NCBI GenBank assembly: GCA_014529385.2
Contig: CM043966.1
Span: 101,293,587-101,351,586 of the forward strand
Reading direction: 5' to 3'
Origin: Adiantum capillus-veneris
Lineage: Eukaryota; Streptophyta; Polypodiopsida; Polypodiales; Pteridaceae
DNA length: 58,000 bases
Positions 18,361 to 29,862 of this stretch are shown in pieces. How positions within the stretch are numbered: the first letter of the stretch is position 1; each line of letters begins with the position of its first letter. The notes beneath the pieces are model-generated. The model saw only the letters and a list, made by a program, of their open reading frames with translations. It had not been told where the DNA came from and made no database searches. The position numbers and the translations under genes were made by a program.

Positions 18361-19345
18361 GTTTCCCAGGATACTTTCAGATTAGCATTGCGGAAAAAGA
18401 CCAGAAAAAGACAACTTCATAACACCTTCGGGATGCTTTGCTTACAGAGTGATGCCTTTTGGCCTCACCAACGCTCCGGTCACATTCCAGCGTTATGTGA
18501 CTTTTGTCTTCCAACTATACTTTGGAACGTCAATACGGGTCTTCATAGATGATTTTTCCATCTATAGTTCACGCTCCCTCCATTTGAGCAAAGTCTATGA
18601 TGGCCTGACCAGGCTTCAAACCTTGGGTGGCCAGCTCAACATGGATAAGTTTCACATCGGTGAAAGCAAAGTCACTCTCCTTGGCCATAAGATTTCAACA
18701 AAAGGGATTGATGCACCCTAGCAAGATTCAAGCTTTGGTATCTTTGTCATCACCCGCCACTGCTAAGCAGTTGGTTTCTTTCCTTCAGAAGGTAAGATAC
18801 TTAAGCAGGTTTATTCACTTGCTATCTCAAGTGGTTCTCCCTCTACAAAAAGTCACCCAGAGGGATGTCTACTCATGGAGTGAAGAAAATGAGCAGCAAT
18901 TTACCAAGGTGAAGCAAATCCTAGCTACGCTTCGCACTATTTCACCCCCCAGATGGGACGAGCCATTTTATGTGAACCCCAGTGTAGGAAGTGATACACT
19001 CGGAGCCGTACTAATGCAAAAGGACCCCCAAACTTCTTTCATGCGTCCTATCTACTTCTCTAGTCGTGTCATGACCCCATCAAAAAAGGGATTCACCGTA
19101 GTAGAACACATGGTGCTCGCACTAATGTTTGCTACCACAAAATTCCGCTCCTATCTACTGCCTAGACCCTTTGTGATTCTGAAAATGGAGGAGGTTTTTC
19201 CGTATGTAATGCGACACATGGATGTCTCATCTAGGATCTCTAAATGGCTAGTTAGGTTACAAGAGTTTAACTACACCATGCAAGTAGAAAACTCCACTAG
19301 GGCTAGTTTAGCGAGTATTCTTACTCATCGCCACTATGAGAAGAA
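18361..19345 (+). pseudogene. Element C RT and RNase H (decayed)
   Basis: Starts within RT at the segment before the catalytic box (GYFQISI-like), then YRVMPFGLTNAPVTFQR, VFIDDFSIYSS, GGQLNMDKFHIG, VTLLGHKIST, and after a frame change KQLVSFLQKVRYLSRFIHLLSQ and RNase H with PRWDEPFYVNPSVG, MRPIYFSSRV and FRSYLLPRPFVI. Several frames are needed. It is related to, but different from, elements B and E. The RT N-terminal half, protease and Gag are absent upstream. Confidence 0.85.
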
Positions 19346-19810
19346 GCTGAAGGTCAACATGGAAGCAAAAGAAGAGACACCAATGCTAGAAAGTCCTAAA
19401 CTAGAAAGAGCTAACTCTCTTTTCTTTTACAGAGGATACAAGAGAACAGTGGACCAGTCTGCAACAACTGGCATCGTCATTTTCAATGAGCAATAAGAAA
19501 GGGTATTCTCCATCGGTCAGCTATTACACTCCCACTCCAACAACGAAGGAGAGTATGCAGCTTTAATTTTTGGGCTAGAACAATGCATTTTGCAAGGGAT
19601 TCAGTGCCTAAATGTGTTTGGCGATGCTCTGCTTTTGATAAAGCAGATAAACGGCACTTGAGTTTGTAAAAATTAGGTTTTACTTGGTCAAGTATGCCAA
19701 GTTAAGGATCTTTAAAGGAAGTTCAAAGCAGTGCAATTATTTCATGTCCCCAAGACAAAAATCAGGAGGCAGATGCTCTAGCCAAGGAAAGAATACAAGA
19801 CGTTCCCATA
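19346..19810 (+). pseudogene. Element C second RNase H (Tat-type), decayed
   Basis: After the classical RNase H comes a second RNase H-like domain of the kind acquired by Tat-lineage plant elements: SLFFYRGYKR (normally FFDGS; the first catalytic Asp appears replaced by Tyr), a stop at 19494-19496, then HSNNEGEYAALIFGLEQC and FGDALLLIKQING. Further stops follow. Confidence 0.7.
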
Positions 19811-19899
19811 GGAGCAATCAAACTAAAACTACCCCTCTTTCAAGGTAGTGATTCTATGCCTGATATTATCATCTTTCTAGACACAGGAGAATTTCCGAA

Positions 19900-20310
19900 A
19901 GGGTACACTAGGGGCCAGAAATAGTGGCTGGTAAGGAAGGCTACAAGATACCGCCTTGTAAATGACCACTTGTATTGTAAAGGCAAGGATAAAATTCTCA
20001 GGCGAGTACCAACCTCCAGTCAGATCACAGAGGTAATTTCAAGTTGCCATGATGGTGTCTGCGGCGGTCATTTTGCTTTAGATATCACCAATAGGAATTT
20101 TCTACACGTAGGATACTCTTGGCCCAGTCTCAACAGGGACAGACTCCTATCATCGCATACGGTCCATTTGAGAAATGGGGAATAGATGCAATCGTTCCTC
20201 TACCAAGGGCCCAATCAGGTAAACTATACATTCTAGTTGGTGTAGACTACATGACCCGATGGGCGGAAGCAGTAGCCACCACCCGCATTACAGCCCAAGA
20301 GGTAGTGGTT
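19900..20310 (+). pseudogene. Element C integrase N-terminal part (truncated)
   Basis: HHCC module first half (CHDGVCGGHFALD, then HVGYSWPSLNRD). The segment that should carry the CxxC pair is deleted, and the sequence resumes with GPFEKWGIDAI and LVGVDYMTRWAEA (first catalytic Asp region). Homology ends at about 20,310, where it meets the truncated end of B1 in the opposite orientation. Confidence 0.75.
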
Positions 20311-20664
20311 TGTTCGGTCTTTAAGAGCAATCTTCAATTGAAAATAGCCTGAAAAACCATCACTCACACTGTACCTCTCATAACTTGCCACTGAATCCAA
20401 GATCTGATCGATGAATGGAAGAGGATATGGGTTCTTATTAGTGGCTGCATTGAAGGGTTTAAAATCTACAAAAATCCTCCACTTTCTATCCTTCTTTGGG
20501 ATGACTACTATTGGACTCACCCATTCTGTGGTTTCCACTGGGACTATGAACCTTGCTTTCAATAACTTGTCCACCTCTTCCCGCAAGGCTCCCATCTCCT
20601 CTTGACCCATCCTTCTTAGCCTTTGCCACACTAGCTTAGCCCCTTCCGTCAGCTCTATATGCAT
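20311..20664 (-). pseudogene. B1 RT N-terminal fragment
   Basis: MHIELTEGAKLVWQR...FIVPVETTEWVSPIVVIPKK, VDFKPFNAATNKNPYPLPF, VSDGFSGYFQLKIALKD: the finger and palm start of reverse transcriptase up to just before the region leading to the catalytic box. Truncated at the element C junction. It matches B2 at 29,340-29,690. Confidence 0.85.
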
Positions 20665-20667
20665 CTC

Positions 20668-21066
20668 TTATCCCATGAACCCTCTAATCTCTTCATATGA
20701 AGTAATGAGAAAATCAGGAAAACTAGCTAGCATGTAAAAATATATCTCCTTCTCCATAGCTGAGAGGTCTCCACTGATCATTTGTGTCATCAATTCCTGC
20801 TTCTTTGACAATTCAACCTTGGTCTGCATCAGCCCTTCAATAACTTCATAAGGCCCTTCACTTTCATCTTCGATCTCATTTGCAAATGAAACTAAACCTG
20901 ACTCGTGGACTTCTTTGTCCATTAGAAGAAATGCAACATCAACATCTTCATGACTTTTGGTAATACTATCACTGTCTTTGTCAGTCACCGTGCAATAGTC
21001 TTCATCACTAGAATCATAATCATCTTCATAAAGCTCCTCCAATACTTTCCTTGTGTCCATATTATA
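20668..21066 (-). pseudogene. B1 acidic linker between protease and RT
   Basis: Asp/Glu/Ser-rich linker (YEDDYDSSDED) followed by a helix-like segment LSKKQELMTQMISGDLSAMEKEI. It corresponds to B2 29,690-30,080. It is interrupted on its upstream side by a MITE. Confidence 0.7.
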
Positions 21067-21285
21067 CCTGGGGCAGTCACTTATCAAAAGACCCCTATAT
21101 CACGTGCGTTCAAGAGGTAATTAATAATACCCCAATATACATACTATACTTACAGTGTGAGCCTATTTAAAAAACCCCCACCTCCCCTTTGTATGTATAC
21201 ATTTTTATACATTTTGGTCTTTTTATAATCCTCTCCGATTAACTCACGTGATATCATACACATTCTAAAAAGTGACCGCCCCGGG
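21067..21285. mobile_element. 219 bp MITE with 8 bp target duplication (hAT-like)
   Basis: Flanked by ATATTATA at 21059-21066 and 21286-21293; B2 has a single ATATTATA at the same site (30077-30084), the empty site. Ends are inverted repeats, CCTGGGGCAGTCACTT and (reverse complement) CCCGGGGCGGTCACTT, 16 bp with two mismatches. An 8 bp duplication is typical of the hAT superfamily; no transposase inside. Confidence 0.9.
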
Positions 21286-21293
21286 ATATTATA

Positions 21294-21731
21294 TGGCTTC
21301 TTGGCACCTGTCTTTCCATAGAGGCTAATCGTACCACGTCGCCAATCTTGAACATCTCCCATTGCACGTAACCATGGTCTACCCAGTATAATAGGATATG
21401 CTCCCAACCCCTCTGGCATGACATGAAAATCAATCACCACCTTTGCATCATATGCCTCTTTTTCAAAGATCTTTACAACACCCAAACATTTTACTTTTTG
21501 ATGGTTTTCCAGTCTGATCCAAAAGCCTGACACCCCAGTCACTGTAAGACCCATCTTCTCAACACATGAGTGTGTTATCACACATATTTGGGCTCCGCCA
21601 TCAACATAACCTTGTCCCAGATTTTTTCTTTTGTGACACACATCTACTATTGGAAAAATGTCTGGTAGATCATCCATCGCCAACACCTTCACTGAACCTC
21701 TCTCTGGTTCTTTCTCCATTGGGTTAACCAT
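21294..21731 (-). pseudogene. B1 retropepsin
   Basis: Protease domain with active-site box YVDGGAQICVI (Asp-Gly-Gly, not Asp-Ser/Thr-Gly), then IILGRPWLRAMGDVQDW. Upstream DLPDIFPIVDVCHKRKN. Same box in B2 and element E. Confidence 0.8.
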
Positions 21732-22471
21732 CCTCTTCCACTATCGCTTTAGCTTAGGCACCATCTCTATGAGCTGCCCAAATGTAACATCTGCTTTTCT
21801 GCTTGTTTGTCAAATCCTCCTTCAAGTCATAGCTTAATTGCCCATCCCCTAGTGGGAAATCTGAAACATGAAACTTGCGACGAGCCCTTCTTTTTATCTT
21901 GGCCTTGAGATTCTCGTCTTCATGGCTCTTTCCCTTCTTCTTACTAGGACCTAGGGCACTTCTTCCTTCCTTATCCTCTATGGTCCTCTTTTGTCATGCC
22001 AAGGGCAATTCTCAATGGTCAAGGACTAGGCCCAAAGGGCCGGCTACAAGTGTGGATAGGGAATGAGGTCCAAGGGGCTATTTAATGGGAGGTTGGGAGG
22101 CTCATTCTCAAGCAGTCCCACTAGGGGCCTTGGGGCTCATTCTCTATCCACACATGCAGCTGGCCCTTTGAGCTTGGTCCTTGACCACCGGGCATTTCCC
22201 TTGGCATGACAAATTCGCAATAGGCATCACTAATGTATCCTCCAACTTTGCTGCCTTGAGTCCAAGGTGACCACACTTATCACTTTGTCTTCCCCTTTTC
22301 GTCTTGGGTTAATCCACTAGTTCCTTCTTCTCCCTTAATTTCAATGTTATAATCATTTGACCTAGTGAGCACCTGTCTTGGCAATGGATACATGTCTCCC
22401 CCCATCATTGGTGGCTTATCACATTGCAGGCTGATGTGGCCCAACTCTCCACAATTATAACACGTGGGCAC
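21732..22471 (-). pseudogene. B1 Gag-protease linker and zinc knuckle
   Basis: CYNCGELGHISLQC (CX2CX4HX4C, near 22,430-22,470), followed by a decayed basic linker (Lys/Arg-rich, matching B2 30,484-31,030) that is interrupted by a short-LTR insertion at 21,992-22,211 and by frame changes. Confidence 0.7.
21992..22211. mobile_element. 220 bp palindromic short LTR (solo LTR or foldback) in B1
   Basis: Starts TGTCATGCC and ends GGCATGACA, with ~75 bp imperfect inverted repeats at both ends (GTGTGGATAGGGAATGAG against its complement). The middle contains TAATGGGAGGTTGGGAGG, also found in the 154 bp LTR at 55,266. B2 lacks it at the matching site (~30,775). The target duplication is unclear. Confidence 0.65.
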
Positions 22472-23406
22472 TTACCTCCAGAACCTACCATTTCTTTGTC
22501 CAACACCATTCCTAGGTCTTTCTTCACCTCCTGGCTGATTTGCAAACCTCCCCCGACATCGATTATTTCCCACATTACTTAGCACGTTTAGGCTGAGATT
22601 CTTCATTAGATCTACCACTTGCCTCACGTATTCCCTTAGCCCATCATCTTGGACTGCTGTAATGACCACTACTCGCATAACCTGAGGAGTAACAGGAACC
22701 ACTGGTTCATGATGAAACCCTAGCATGCGACCTTGAAAAGAATCCATAGGCTGAAATTCACACCTCCTAGGAAAAGACTCTACTCCTAGCTGACTCATTC
22801 TTCTCAGCTTCTACTCTTTGTTCCTCGCTACCTCTAGTGCATCTTCATATATCCTAGGCTTCTTTATCTCCACTCTCCAACATATATTCTCCCAAAGACC
22901 AACCAAGAACCCGTCCTTCTTTATCATGTCAAGTGGGGGTACCTGTGGTGCTAAGGCCTTGCACATCCTCTCCCATGCCACTGAAAACTTATATATATAC
23001 ACATCTACTAGCTCATCTTCCCTTTGCACCAAACCCTGTACTTCTTGCCACACTCTGTCAGGATCTTATATCTTCACAAACTCCACTTCCAATCCATGCC
23101 TTAGGTTGTCTCAACTTAATCTCACAGGTGGATCTGCCGCACGCAACTCCTCTTCAAATGCTTTGGTCCAAAATCGTGCATCACTCTTCAAAGAGATTTG
23201 GAGAAGACGTAACATTTGTGTAGAATCATGAATCTGATTGCTAATGCAGGAAACCTCCATCTTTTCCAAAAAGTCTTCCACATCTTCATCACTTCTTCAT
23301 GAAATTCCGGATAAATGGCTACCCAAGTTTCAATGCTTTGAGAACCCCCTCTAACACACATGCAAGAACCCAAACTTTTTACTGACCCAATCCCGAGAAA
23401 CTTCAA
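22472..23406 (-). pseudogene. B1 Gag (decayed)
   Basis: Three pieces: an N-terminal piece with TWVAIYPEFHEEVMKMW, a middle piece WQEVQGLVQREDELVDVYIYKFSVAWERMC and a C-terminal piece MSQLGVESFPRRCEF before the zinc knuckle. Matches B2 Gag. At two sites where B2 has a stop, B1 still has a Gln codon (VWQEVQ and MSQLGV). Confidence 0.75.
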
Positions 23407-24180
23407 TGGAGCTCAACTTTAGATAAGGACAGACACATGCACATCAAATGAGTTGTCAAAGTTAATCATTGAAATTACAACAAGCAAAGGAAATTCCAGT
23501 ATCTCTTTTAATCTTCTTGGTCCGAACATTGATTTTGCCATAATTTCAACAGCATAAATGGCTCAAAACACCAAAAAAACAACCATCACAACCTGGAGAA
23601 AATTTGACAGAGTTTCCCTAGAAGTAGAGCAGTAAGAACCCAAAATATAGACTGTATATGTATGCATAACCTGCCAACAATAGAACCTGAGCATCAAGTA
23701 GGAATCACTAGTACATAGCCTATGGCGAGGTCATGAAAAGGGTGCTCCAACCACCTGTATCATCGAAATAATCTCACATTTGAGAATCCCCCAGCTCAAT
23801 AACACCTCATGCTATCGACCCTCTCATGAAAGCTTATGAAAATCTGGTATAGTCAAGTCTCAGAAATGACTATCTTCCAGACCAAGTCTCAGAAATGGTT
23901 GGGACTGCCAAATAAAACCAAGTATGGCTCCACAAAGGCGTACAATGGCAGTATCCACAAGTAACATACAATACCAGACAATGCACTCAAATAGGTGCGA
24001 AATGATTCATACCCAACTGCAAGTGACTCCCACTTGCCAGTATATCACTCTACTTCAGCTATCTATACCTGTGTGAATCACCTATACCTATACATGTACC
24101 TATACCATCTATCCTGTAACCTGTAATCTACAACCTATAATCCCGAATCCGGAATCCCAAAGCAGAAGGTACACAAACAA
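23407..24180 (-). other. B1 leader
   Basis: Non-coding; matches the B2 leader except that a 156 bp segment present in B2 (32,101-32,256) is absent. Next to the primer site there are degenerate CCTATA/CCTGTAA repeats (~24,060-24,150). Confidence 0.7.
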
Positions 24181-24200
24181 GATCGTCCGTGGGGGCGCCA
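24181..24200 (-). promoter_or_regulatory. B1 primer-binding site
   Basis: Minus strand TGGCGCCCCCACGGACGATC, six bases inside the LTR end. It starts TGG like other tRNA-primed sites; the tRNA was not identified. Confidence 0.65.
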
Positions 24201-24206
24201 AAAGAA

Positions 24207-25360
24207 TGTGAGCGGGATGGAAACACACACAGTGCCTCTATAATCACCTGACACACACTCTTGGGATGATACACACACACAATATGGGACACCACTCGGC
24301 TTACACAACCCACCTGGTTGAGACAGGGAACACACCGATGGAGTGAGAGGAGAGAGACTTTTCATTTGCCCACTCGACACAGAGAGACACACACACACAC
24401 ACCCAAAAAACTCTGCTCAAAAGAGGAAGATTTCTAATGATTAGATACAATTGATCTTGGACCAAAACCAATGGGGCAAGTAGCTCACACAATATGGATG
24501 AAATATGCCAGATACAATCACAAAATGAAGCAGAGACTTCGCTCATCACAGAAGAAACCTACACAACCCAAACAACAGAAAAAAGTGAGTAATTTGGCAA
24601 AATGGATAGCACCATTGCATCCAGAATGGACAAAAAATCCAATCTACAATATCAAAGTAAGCAAATCCGACCTTGATGAGCAGTTTATGGCCAAAAGAGG
24701 CTCCAAAAACAACAAAAACTCAATTGTGGTTGTTCCTCCTCTTCTCTCCACGTTTTGCTAGTCTTTTTTCTCAGGTTTTTTAGTGTCCAGACTTCACTTT
24801 ATCCCTTGGTAACCTTTGGAATTTTGATTGACCTCAAACGGACCCGAATTGACCCCCAACATGCCAAAAAATGGCCACGTAGTGCATTTTTGTCACCCTT
24901 CTACATCCATCCGCACACCTAGAACTTAACTTTTTCCAATAATGCATCCATCAATCACGTGAATTATCCCCCAAATATAGTTCTCATGATGACATTTTTG
25001 CATAATTGTCACAAGAAAACACCCACGTTGTGTTCGTACTTATCCACATGCAAGTCTTGACCCCAATCGACCTCCTGATGCCACTAGATGCCATCTGACG
25101 CACCTGCTTACCTCATGGTGTCGTCCCGCTGAGAGCTTCCTCAAGAAGTTTTATGTGCTATCAACTCCTCATTATTATAAGAGAAACACATTGGTACTGG
25201 TGATAATGAAAATCAATGTACTATGTACATGTTGTCCTACCTGTACACATGTGGCTCCCACGTAACCACCTCGCTTTGGAAAATGGGCAATCCTTTATTC
25301 GATGCAGCATGCATGTGTATGTACATATGTGCAATCACTTCTTCCAAAATACTCCTAACA
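24207..25360 (-). repeat. B1 5' LTR
   Basis: 1,154 bp, TGTGAGCGGG...CTCCTAACA on the plus strand. Aligns along its length with both B2 LTRs but is clearly more diverged from them than they are from each other. Confidence 0.85.
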
Positions 25361-25364
25361 GCGT

Positions 25365-26507
25365 TGTGAGCGAGATGGAAACACACATAACGCCTCTATA
25401 ATGACCTGACACACACTCTTGGAATGATACACACACACACTATGGGGCACCACTCGGCTTACATAACCAGCCTGGCCGAGACAGGAAACACACAGACGGA
25501 GTGAGAAGAGAGAGATTTCCCACTTGCCCACTCAACACTCACACATACACACTCACACACACACTCTCAATTTAGCTCAAAGGAGGCAAATTGATGTTGT
25601 TTAGACTCAATGAAGCTCAGCCCAACACCAATGGGGAAAATAGTTTACACAGTATTGAGGAAATACACCAGATACAACCACAAAGTTAAGCGGAGGCTTC
25701 ACTCACCGGAGAAGATTACACAGAAAAATAGCAGAAAATTTGTGAGGAATTTGGTAAAATGGACAGCGCCATTGCATCCGGAACACCCAAAAACCCCACC
25801 CTACAATGTCATAGTGCTCAAATCCGACCTCGGATGAGCAGTTTAGGGCCAAAAAATGCTCCAAAAACAGCAAAAAACACACTTACGGTTGTTCCTCCTC
25901 TCTTCTCCACGTTTTTTCTGGTCTTCTCTCTGGTTTTTTAGTTCCCACACTTAGATTTTTTACTTGGGCACCCTTGGCCTTTTAGATGACCTCAAACAGA
26001 CCCCGAACAGGCCAAAAACTGACCTCGCAGTGCATAGTTGTCACCTTTTTGCATCATCCGCACACCTGGCACTCAGTTTTTCCAAATAATGCATCCTGCA
26101 ACCACGTGAAGTGGCCCCAAAAAGTGGTCCTCATGATGACCTTTCTGCATAAGTATTACAAGAAAACACCCACGTCGTGTCCATACTTCTCCGCGTGCAA
26201 GTATTGACCCCTTTCGACCTCCTGACGCCACTCGATGCCATCTGACGCACCTGCTTACCTCATTTCGTCGGCCCGCGGATAGCTTCCTCGAGAAGTTTTA
26301 CGCGCTACCAACTCCTCCTTATTGTAGAAAAAACACAGTGGTACTGGTAATAGTGAAAATCGATGCACTATGAACACCCTGTCCTACCTGTACACATGTG
26401 GGCCCCACGTAACCACCTGGCTCTGAAAAATGGGCAATTCTTTATTTGATGCACCATGCATGTATATGTACATATGCGCAATCCCTTTCTCCAAAAAACT
26501 CCTGACA
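25365..26507 (-). repeat. B2 3' LTR
   Basis: TGTGAGCGAG...CTCCTGACA on the plus strand. By hand count ~25 differences from the partner LTR in the first ~470 bp but under 10 in the last ~670 bp. Confidence 0.92.
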
Positions 26508-26528
26508 TAATTTGCCCATCCCCTAGCC
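26508..26528 (-). promoter_or_regulatory. B2 polypurine tract
   Basis: Minus strand AGGGGATGGGCAAATTA immediately before the 3' LTR start (TGTCAGGAG). Confidence 0.6.
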
Positions 26529-26535
26529 TGCTAGA

Positions 26536-27320
26536 TCATTCATGATCAGCAGCAGCAAAGCGAGATATGAGACTCGCCGCATCAAAGGTCTCCTCATCCC
26601 TCACCAACACTGCTTGATCCATAGACAGCTCTTCTTGCTCCACCATCATCAATCTAGCATGATACAATTTAAGACGCAATCCATTTACCCTTGACTTATG
26701 TAGAACACCATCCAGGTTAGCTAGCTGATATGTGCCATTTGGAAAACACTCCACTACCTTGAAAGGGCCTTCCCACTTAATTTGAAACTTCTTTTGGGAG
26801 GTGTTGTCCAGCGTACTGTTGTAGCGCAAAACCAAGTCATGTTTCTTGATACCCTTACTTTTGACCTTTTCATTTATCTTTGCCAAAGCCTTATCCTACA
26901 TCTGCCCATAATTCTCCAATGCGCTCATCCTATCCAACTGGACCTCTTGTAACTGCAAGAGCCTCTCTTTGAATGCATCACTAGGTGGCCCAAGCAACTT
27001 CTCTAACATATTGACCGCAGGAAACTCTACCTCCACAGGCAATAGTGCTTCCTTTCCATACACCAAATGAAATGGAGTAAACCCTGTACCTGTCTTCACC
27101 GAAGTACAGTAAGCCCATAATGCACTAGGCAATTCCAAATCCCAATTCTTTCCTTAGTGCTCTGTCACTTTAGAAAGAATTTGTACCAACTCACCATTGA
27201 ATCTTTCATTTAAGCCATTACACTACGGGTAATAAGGAGTGGTATGCTGGTGCCTAATCTTCATCTTTGTGCATAAGAAGTCTAGCAGTTTAGCTCTAAA
27301 TCCTGGCCCCTTATCTGAAA
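26536..27320 (-). pseudogene. B2 integrase C-terminal half
   Basis: WAYCTSVKTGTGFTPFHLVYGKEALLP, then after a TAG stop (near 26,894) LVLRYNSTLDN, KWEGPFKVVECFPNG and HKSRVNGLRL: the integrase C-terminal domain with its GPF-type motif. The last catalytic Glu region (NGLNERFNG) is cut off from the core by a TAG at 27223-27225, where CAG is expected from related copies. Confidence 0.85.
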
Positions 27321-28158
27321 GTAGCTCTAATGGCACCCCAAACTTGCAACATATTTCATCATACACAAATTTTTCCACATCCTTTGCAGTGATCTGTTTT
27401 ACTGCTATAGCCTCTGCCCATCTAGGGAGATAGTCCACTGCCATCAAGATATAGCTTTTGCCCCTGCTTGTGATAGGTAACGGGCCTATTGCATCAATCC
27501 CCCACTTTTCAAACACATCAAACGCCATTATGGTTTTTCTTAGCTCTGGCTTCAACACTCTCTTCCCAAATGCTTGACACCTATTGCAAGACCTACACCA
27601 ATGGTGAACATCCTTGTGCAAACTAGGCCATACATACCCCTCTTGCAAAATCTTATGCAAGGTGATCTTTAGAGCAAAATGGCCACCACATGCGCCTTCA
27701 TGATTCTCTTCCAACACTTTGTAAAGCTCCTCCCGCCAAGGTACACGTCTCAACACGAGATCAGCCCCTTTCATGTATAAGACATCACCAATCAATTTGT
27801 ACCTGTATGCTCTACGCACAAAGCCACACTTCTTAGACTTCTGAATCTCCTTTGGAATGATTCCTGTTAGAAAAAACTCCTCTTCTTGAGCCAAACTTTC
27901 CCGGCCATGATAAAGAGGTAAAGTGGTCCTCAACACAAATAGCTCCCCAATCATGCCTTGAGCTGCTTCATGTGCCTCTCCATTTAGAGCACGTTCAATG
28001 TGTCTGATGCTCCATGCTTCGAACTTTTTTAACAGGCCTTTAATTTTGAAGCACATTTCCTTCAATGAGGTGTTCTTGCTCTTCCACACACCCAGCACTT
28101 GCTTCACCACTAACAAGGCATCACCTTTTATGCTCAACCTTCGAACCCCATGCTTCAA
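27223..28158 (-). pseudogene. B2 second RNase H end, HHCC module and integrase core
   Basis: One long frame. It starts with the end of the Tat-type RNase H (IKGDALLVVKQVLG, ERALNGEAHEAA), then the HHCC module complete with HEGACGGHFALKIT and CRSCNRC, then integrase core FEKWGIDAIGPLP, MAVDYLPRWAEA and LLSDKGPGFRAKL (SDKG instead of the more usual SDRG). Ends at the TAG in the segment before the final catalytic Glu. Confidence 0.88.
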
Positions 28159-28167
28159 ACAAATGTG

Positions 28168-28509
28168 TTATCCGGCTTCCAGAGTAGCATATTCAGCCTC
28201 ATTGTTACTATGAGCATCCAATTTGAACCCTCTCTTGCATACTAGCTTCCCCTCTAGATCATAAAGTGCTATACCCCCTGAAGCCGCATCATGGCTCTTT
28301 CTGTATGAACCATCAAAGAACAACACATGTGCATTGCTGATCTGTGGCACTTCTTCAACTACCTTTCTCACCACCTCTTCCTTAACAATAAGGGGATTCT
28401 CCTTGTAGGTCAACAAATCAGCTAGGGTAGCCCTTGTACTATCTTCCACTAGAAAAGAGAACTCAAATTCTTGCAGCTCAATTACCCATTTCTTGACTAC
28501 ATTTGACAT
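28168..28509 (-). pseudogene. B2 second (Tat-type) RNase H, N-terminal half
   Basis: VLFFDGSYRKSHDAASGGIAL, then DAHSNNEAEYATLEAG: the catalytic Asp (FFDGS) and Glu (NEAEY) of the plant/archaeal-type RNase H that marks Tat-lineage elements. Preceded by the tail of the classical RNase H (VVKKWVIELQEFEFSFLVED). Confidence 0.85.
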
Positions 28510-28527
28510 GTTAGTGCCATTAATTAA

Positions 28528-29862
28528 CTATGGAAAAAATGCATAACTCGTCAAGAAAACAAAAGGTCGTGGTAGCAAGTAATGACGAAATCGTCGACAA
28601 GCAAATATTATACTGGCCATCACTAGCTCTACTTCCGAGAATTTTCTCTCTACTACCAGCTTCACTCGGCTTGCACAATACACTGGCGTCATATAATGGC
28701 TGCCCTTCCCCTTTTGCAATAGCATGGCTCCAATGGCATCATACCCTACTGATGGATTTACATAAAACAATTTCTCCCAATCAGGAGCCTGCATGGCTGA
28801 CAACCCCCCTAACACCTCTTTCACCTCTTGAAACAGTTCTTCACACTTGTCATCCCATTGCAATGGATCATGATTTGCCACTTGCTGTAATGGATAAAGA
28901 AGCTGCGAAGACAATGGAATAAACCGTGCCATGTACTTCACTTTGTGTATAAAAGTTGCCAATTGCTTCGTACTCGTAGGTGATGGAAGAATAATAATAG
29001 ACTTAACCTTTTCTGGATCAGCCTCAATGCCATTTTTTGACACCATATGGCCCAATAACTTCACCCTTAGCTATGCTAGATGAAATTTCTTTGGATTTAG
29101 TTGTCATCCACATTCATCATATCAAGCCAATACCATCTGCTGCTTCTCATGGTGTTCAGACCTACTGCTATAAACACAAAAGTCATCCATAAAAGCTTTA
29201 ACACAACTACCAATGAATGGTTCCAACACCCAATTTGCTCTCTCTTGATAGAAGGAAGGTCCATTTGACAACCCAAATGGCAATACTGTGTAGCAATAGC
29301 AGCCCCATGGCGTAATAAAAGTGGTCTTTGTGCGGTCTTTAAGAGCAATCTTCAATTGAAAATAGCCTGAAAAACCATCACACACACTGTACCTCTCATA
29401 ACCTGCCACGGAATCCAAGATCTGGTCGATGAATGGAAGAGGATATGGGTTCTTCTTAGTGTCTGCGTTTAAGGGTTTAAAATCTACACAAATTCTCCAC
29501 TTCCCATCCTTCTTTGGACTGACTACAACTAGACTCACCCATTCTGTGGTCTCCACGGGGACTATGAACCCTGCCTTCAATAACTTGTCCACCTCTTCTC
29601 GCAAGGCTTCCATTTGCTCTTGACCCATCCTTCTCAGCCTTTGCCACACTGGCTTAGCACCTTCTTTCAGCTCTATATGCATCTCTTCGCCCTTGAACCC
29701 TCTGATCTCTTCATATGAAGTAATGAACAAATCAGGAAAACTAGCTAGCATGTGCAAATATATATCCTTCTCCATAGCTGAGAGGTCTCCACTGATCATT
29801 TGTGTCATCAATTCCTGCTTCTTTGACAACTCAACCTTGGTTTTCATCAGCCCTTCAATCAC
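28528..29862 (-). pseudogene. B2 RT and RNase H (three in-frame stops)
   Basis: RT from MHIELKEGAKPVWQR through VDFKPLNADTKKNPYPLPF, VLPFGLSNGPSFYQERANW and the catalytic box FMDDFCVYSS (near 29,185). LPFGLSNGPSFYQ is unusual (typically MPFGLTNAPATFQ). A TGA at 29122-29124, a TAG at 29071-29073 and a TAG at 28528-28530 break the frame; the last separates RT/RNase H (DWEKLFYVNPSVG, FRHYLLPRPFVF) from the downstream domain. Confidence 0.88.

Larger units (their letters stand above)
20311..25360 (-). mobile_element. Element B1: truncated Tat-type gypsy element
   Basis: Minus-strand relative of B2. It retains 5' LTR, primer site, leader, Gag, protease and the start of RT. RT through 3' LTR is missing, ending at ~20,310. 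It contains two later insertions absent from B2: a 219 bp MITE (21067-21285) and a 220 bp short LTR (21992-22211). The 5' LTR ends at 25360, four bases from the B2 LTR. Confidence 0.85.

Noticed and set aside
20119-20352. ORF joining integrase to a different C-terminus
   Set aside because: It is a chimera across the C/B1 junction, not a fusion gene.
25986-26207. 73-codon ORF identical at 33,576-33,797
   Set aside because: Identical because it lies in the two B2 LTRs; the B1 LTR does not keep it, so it is not a gene.
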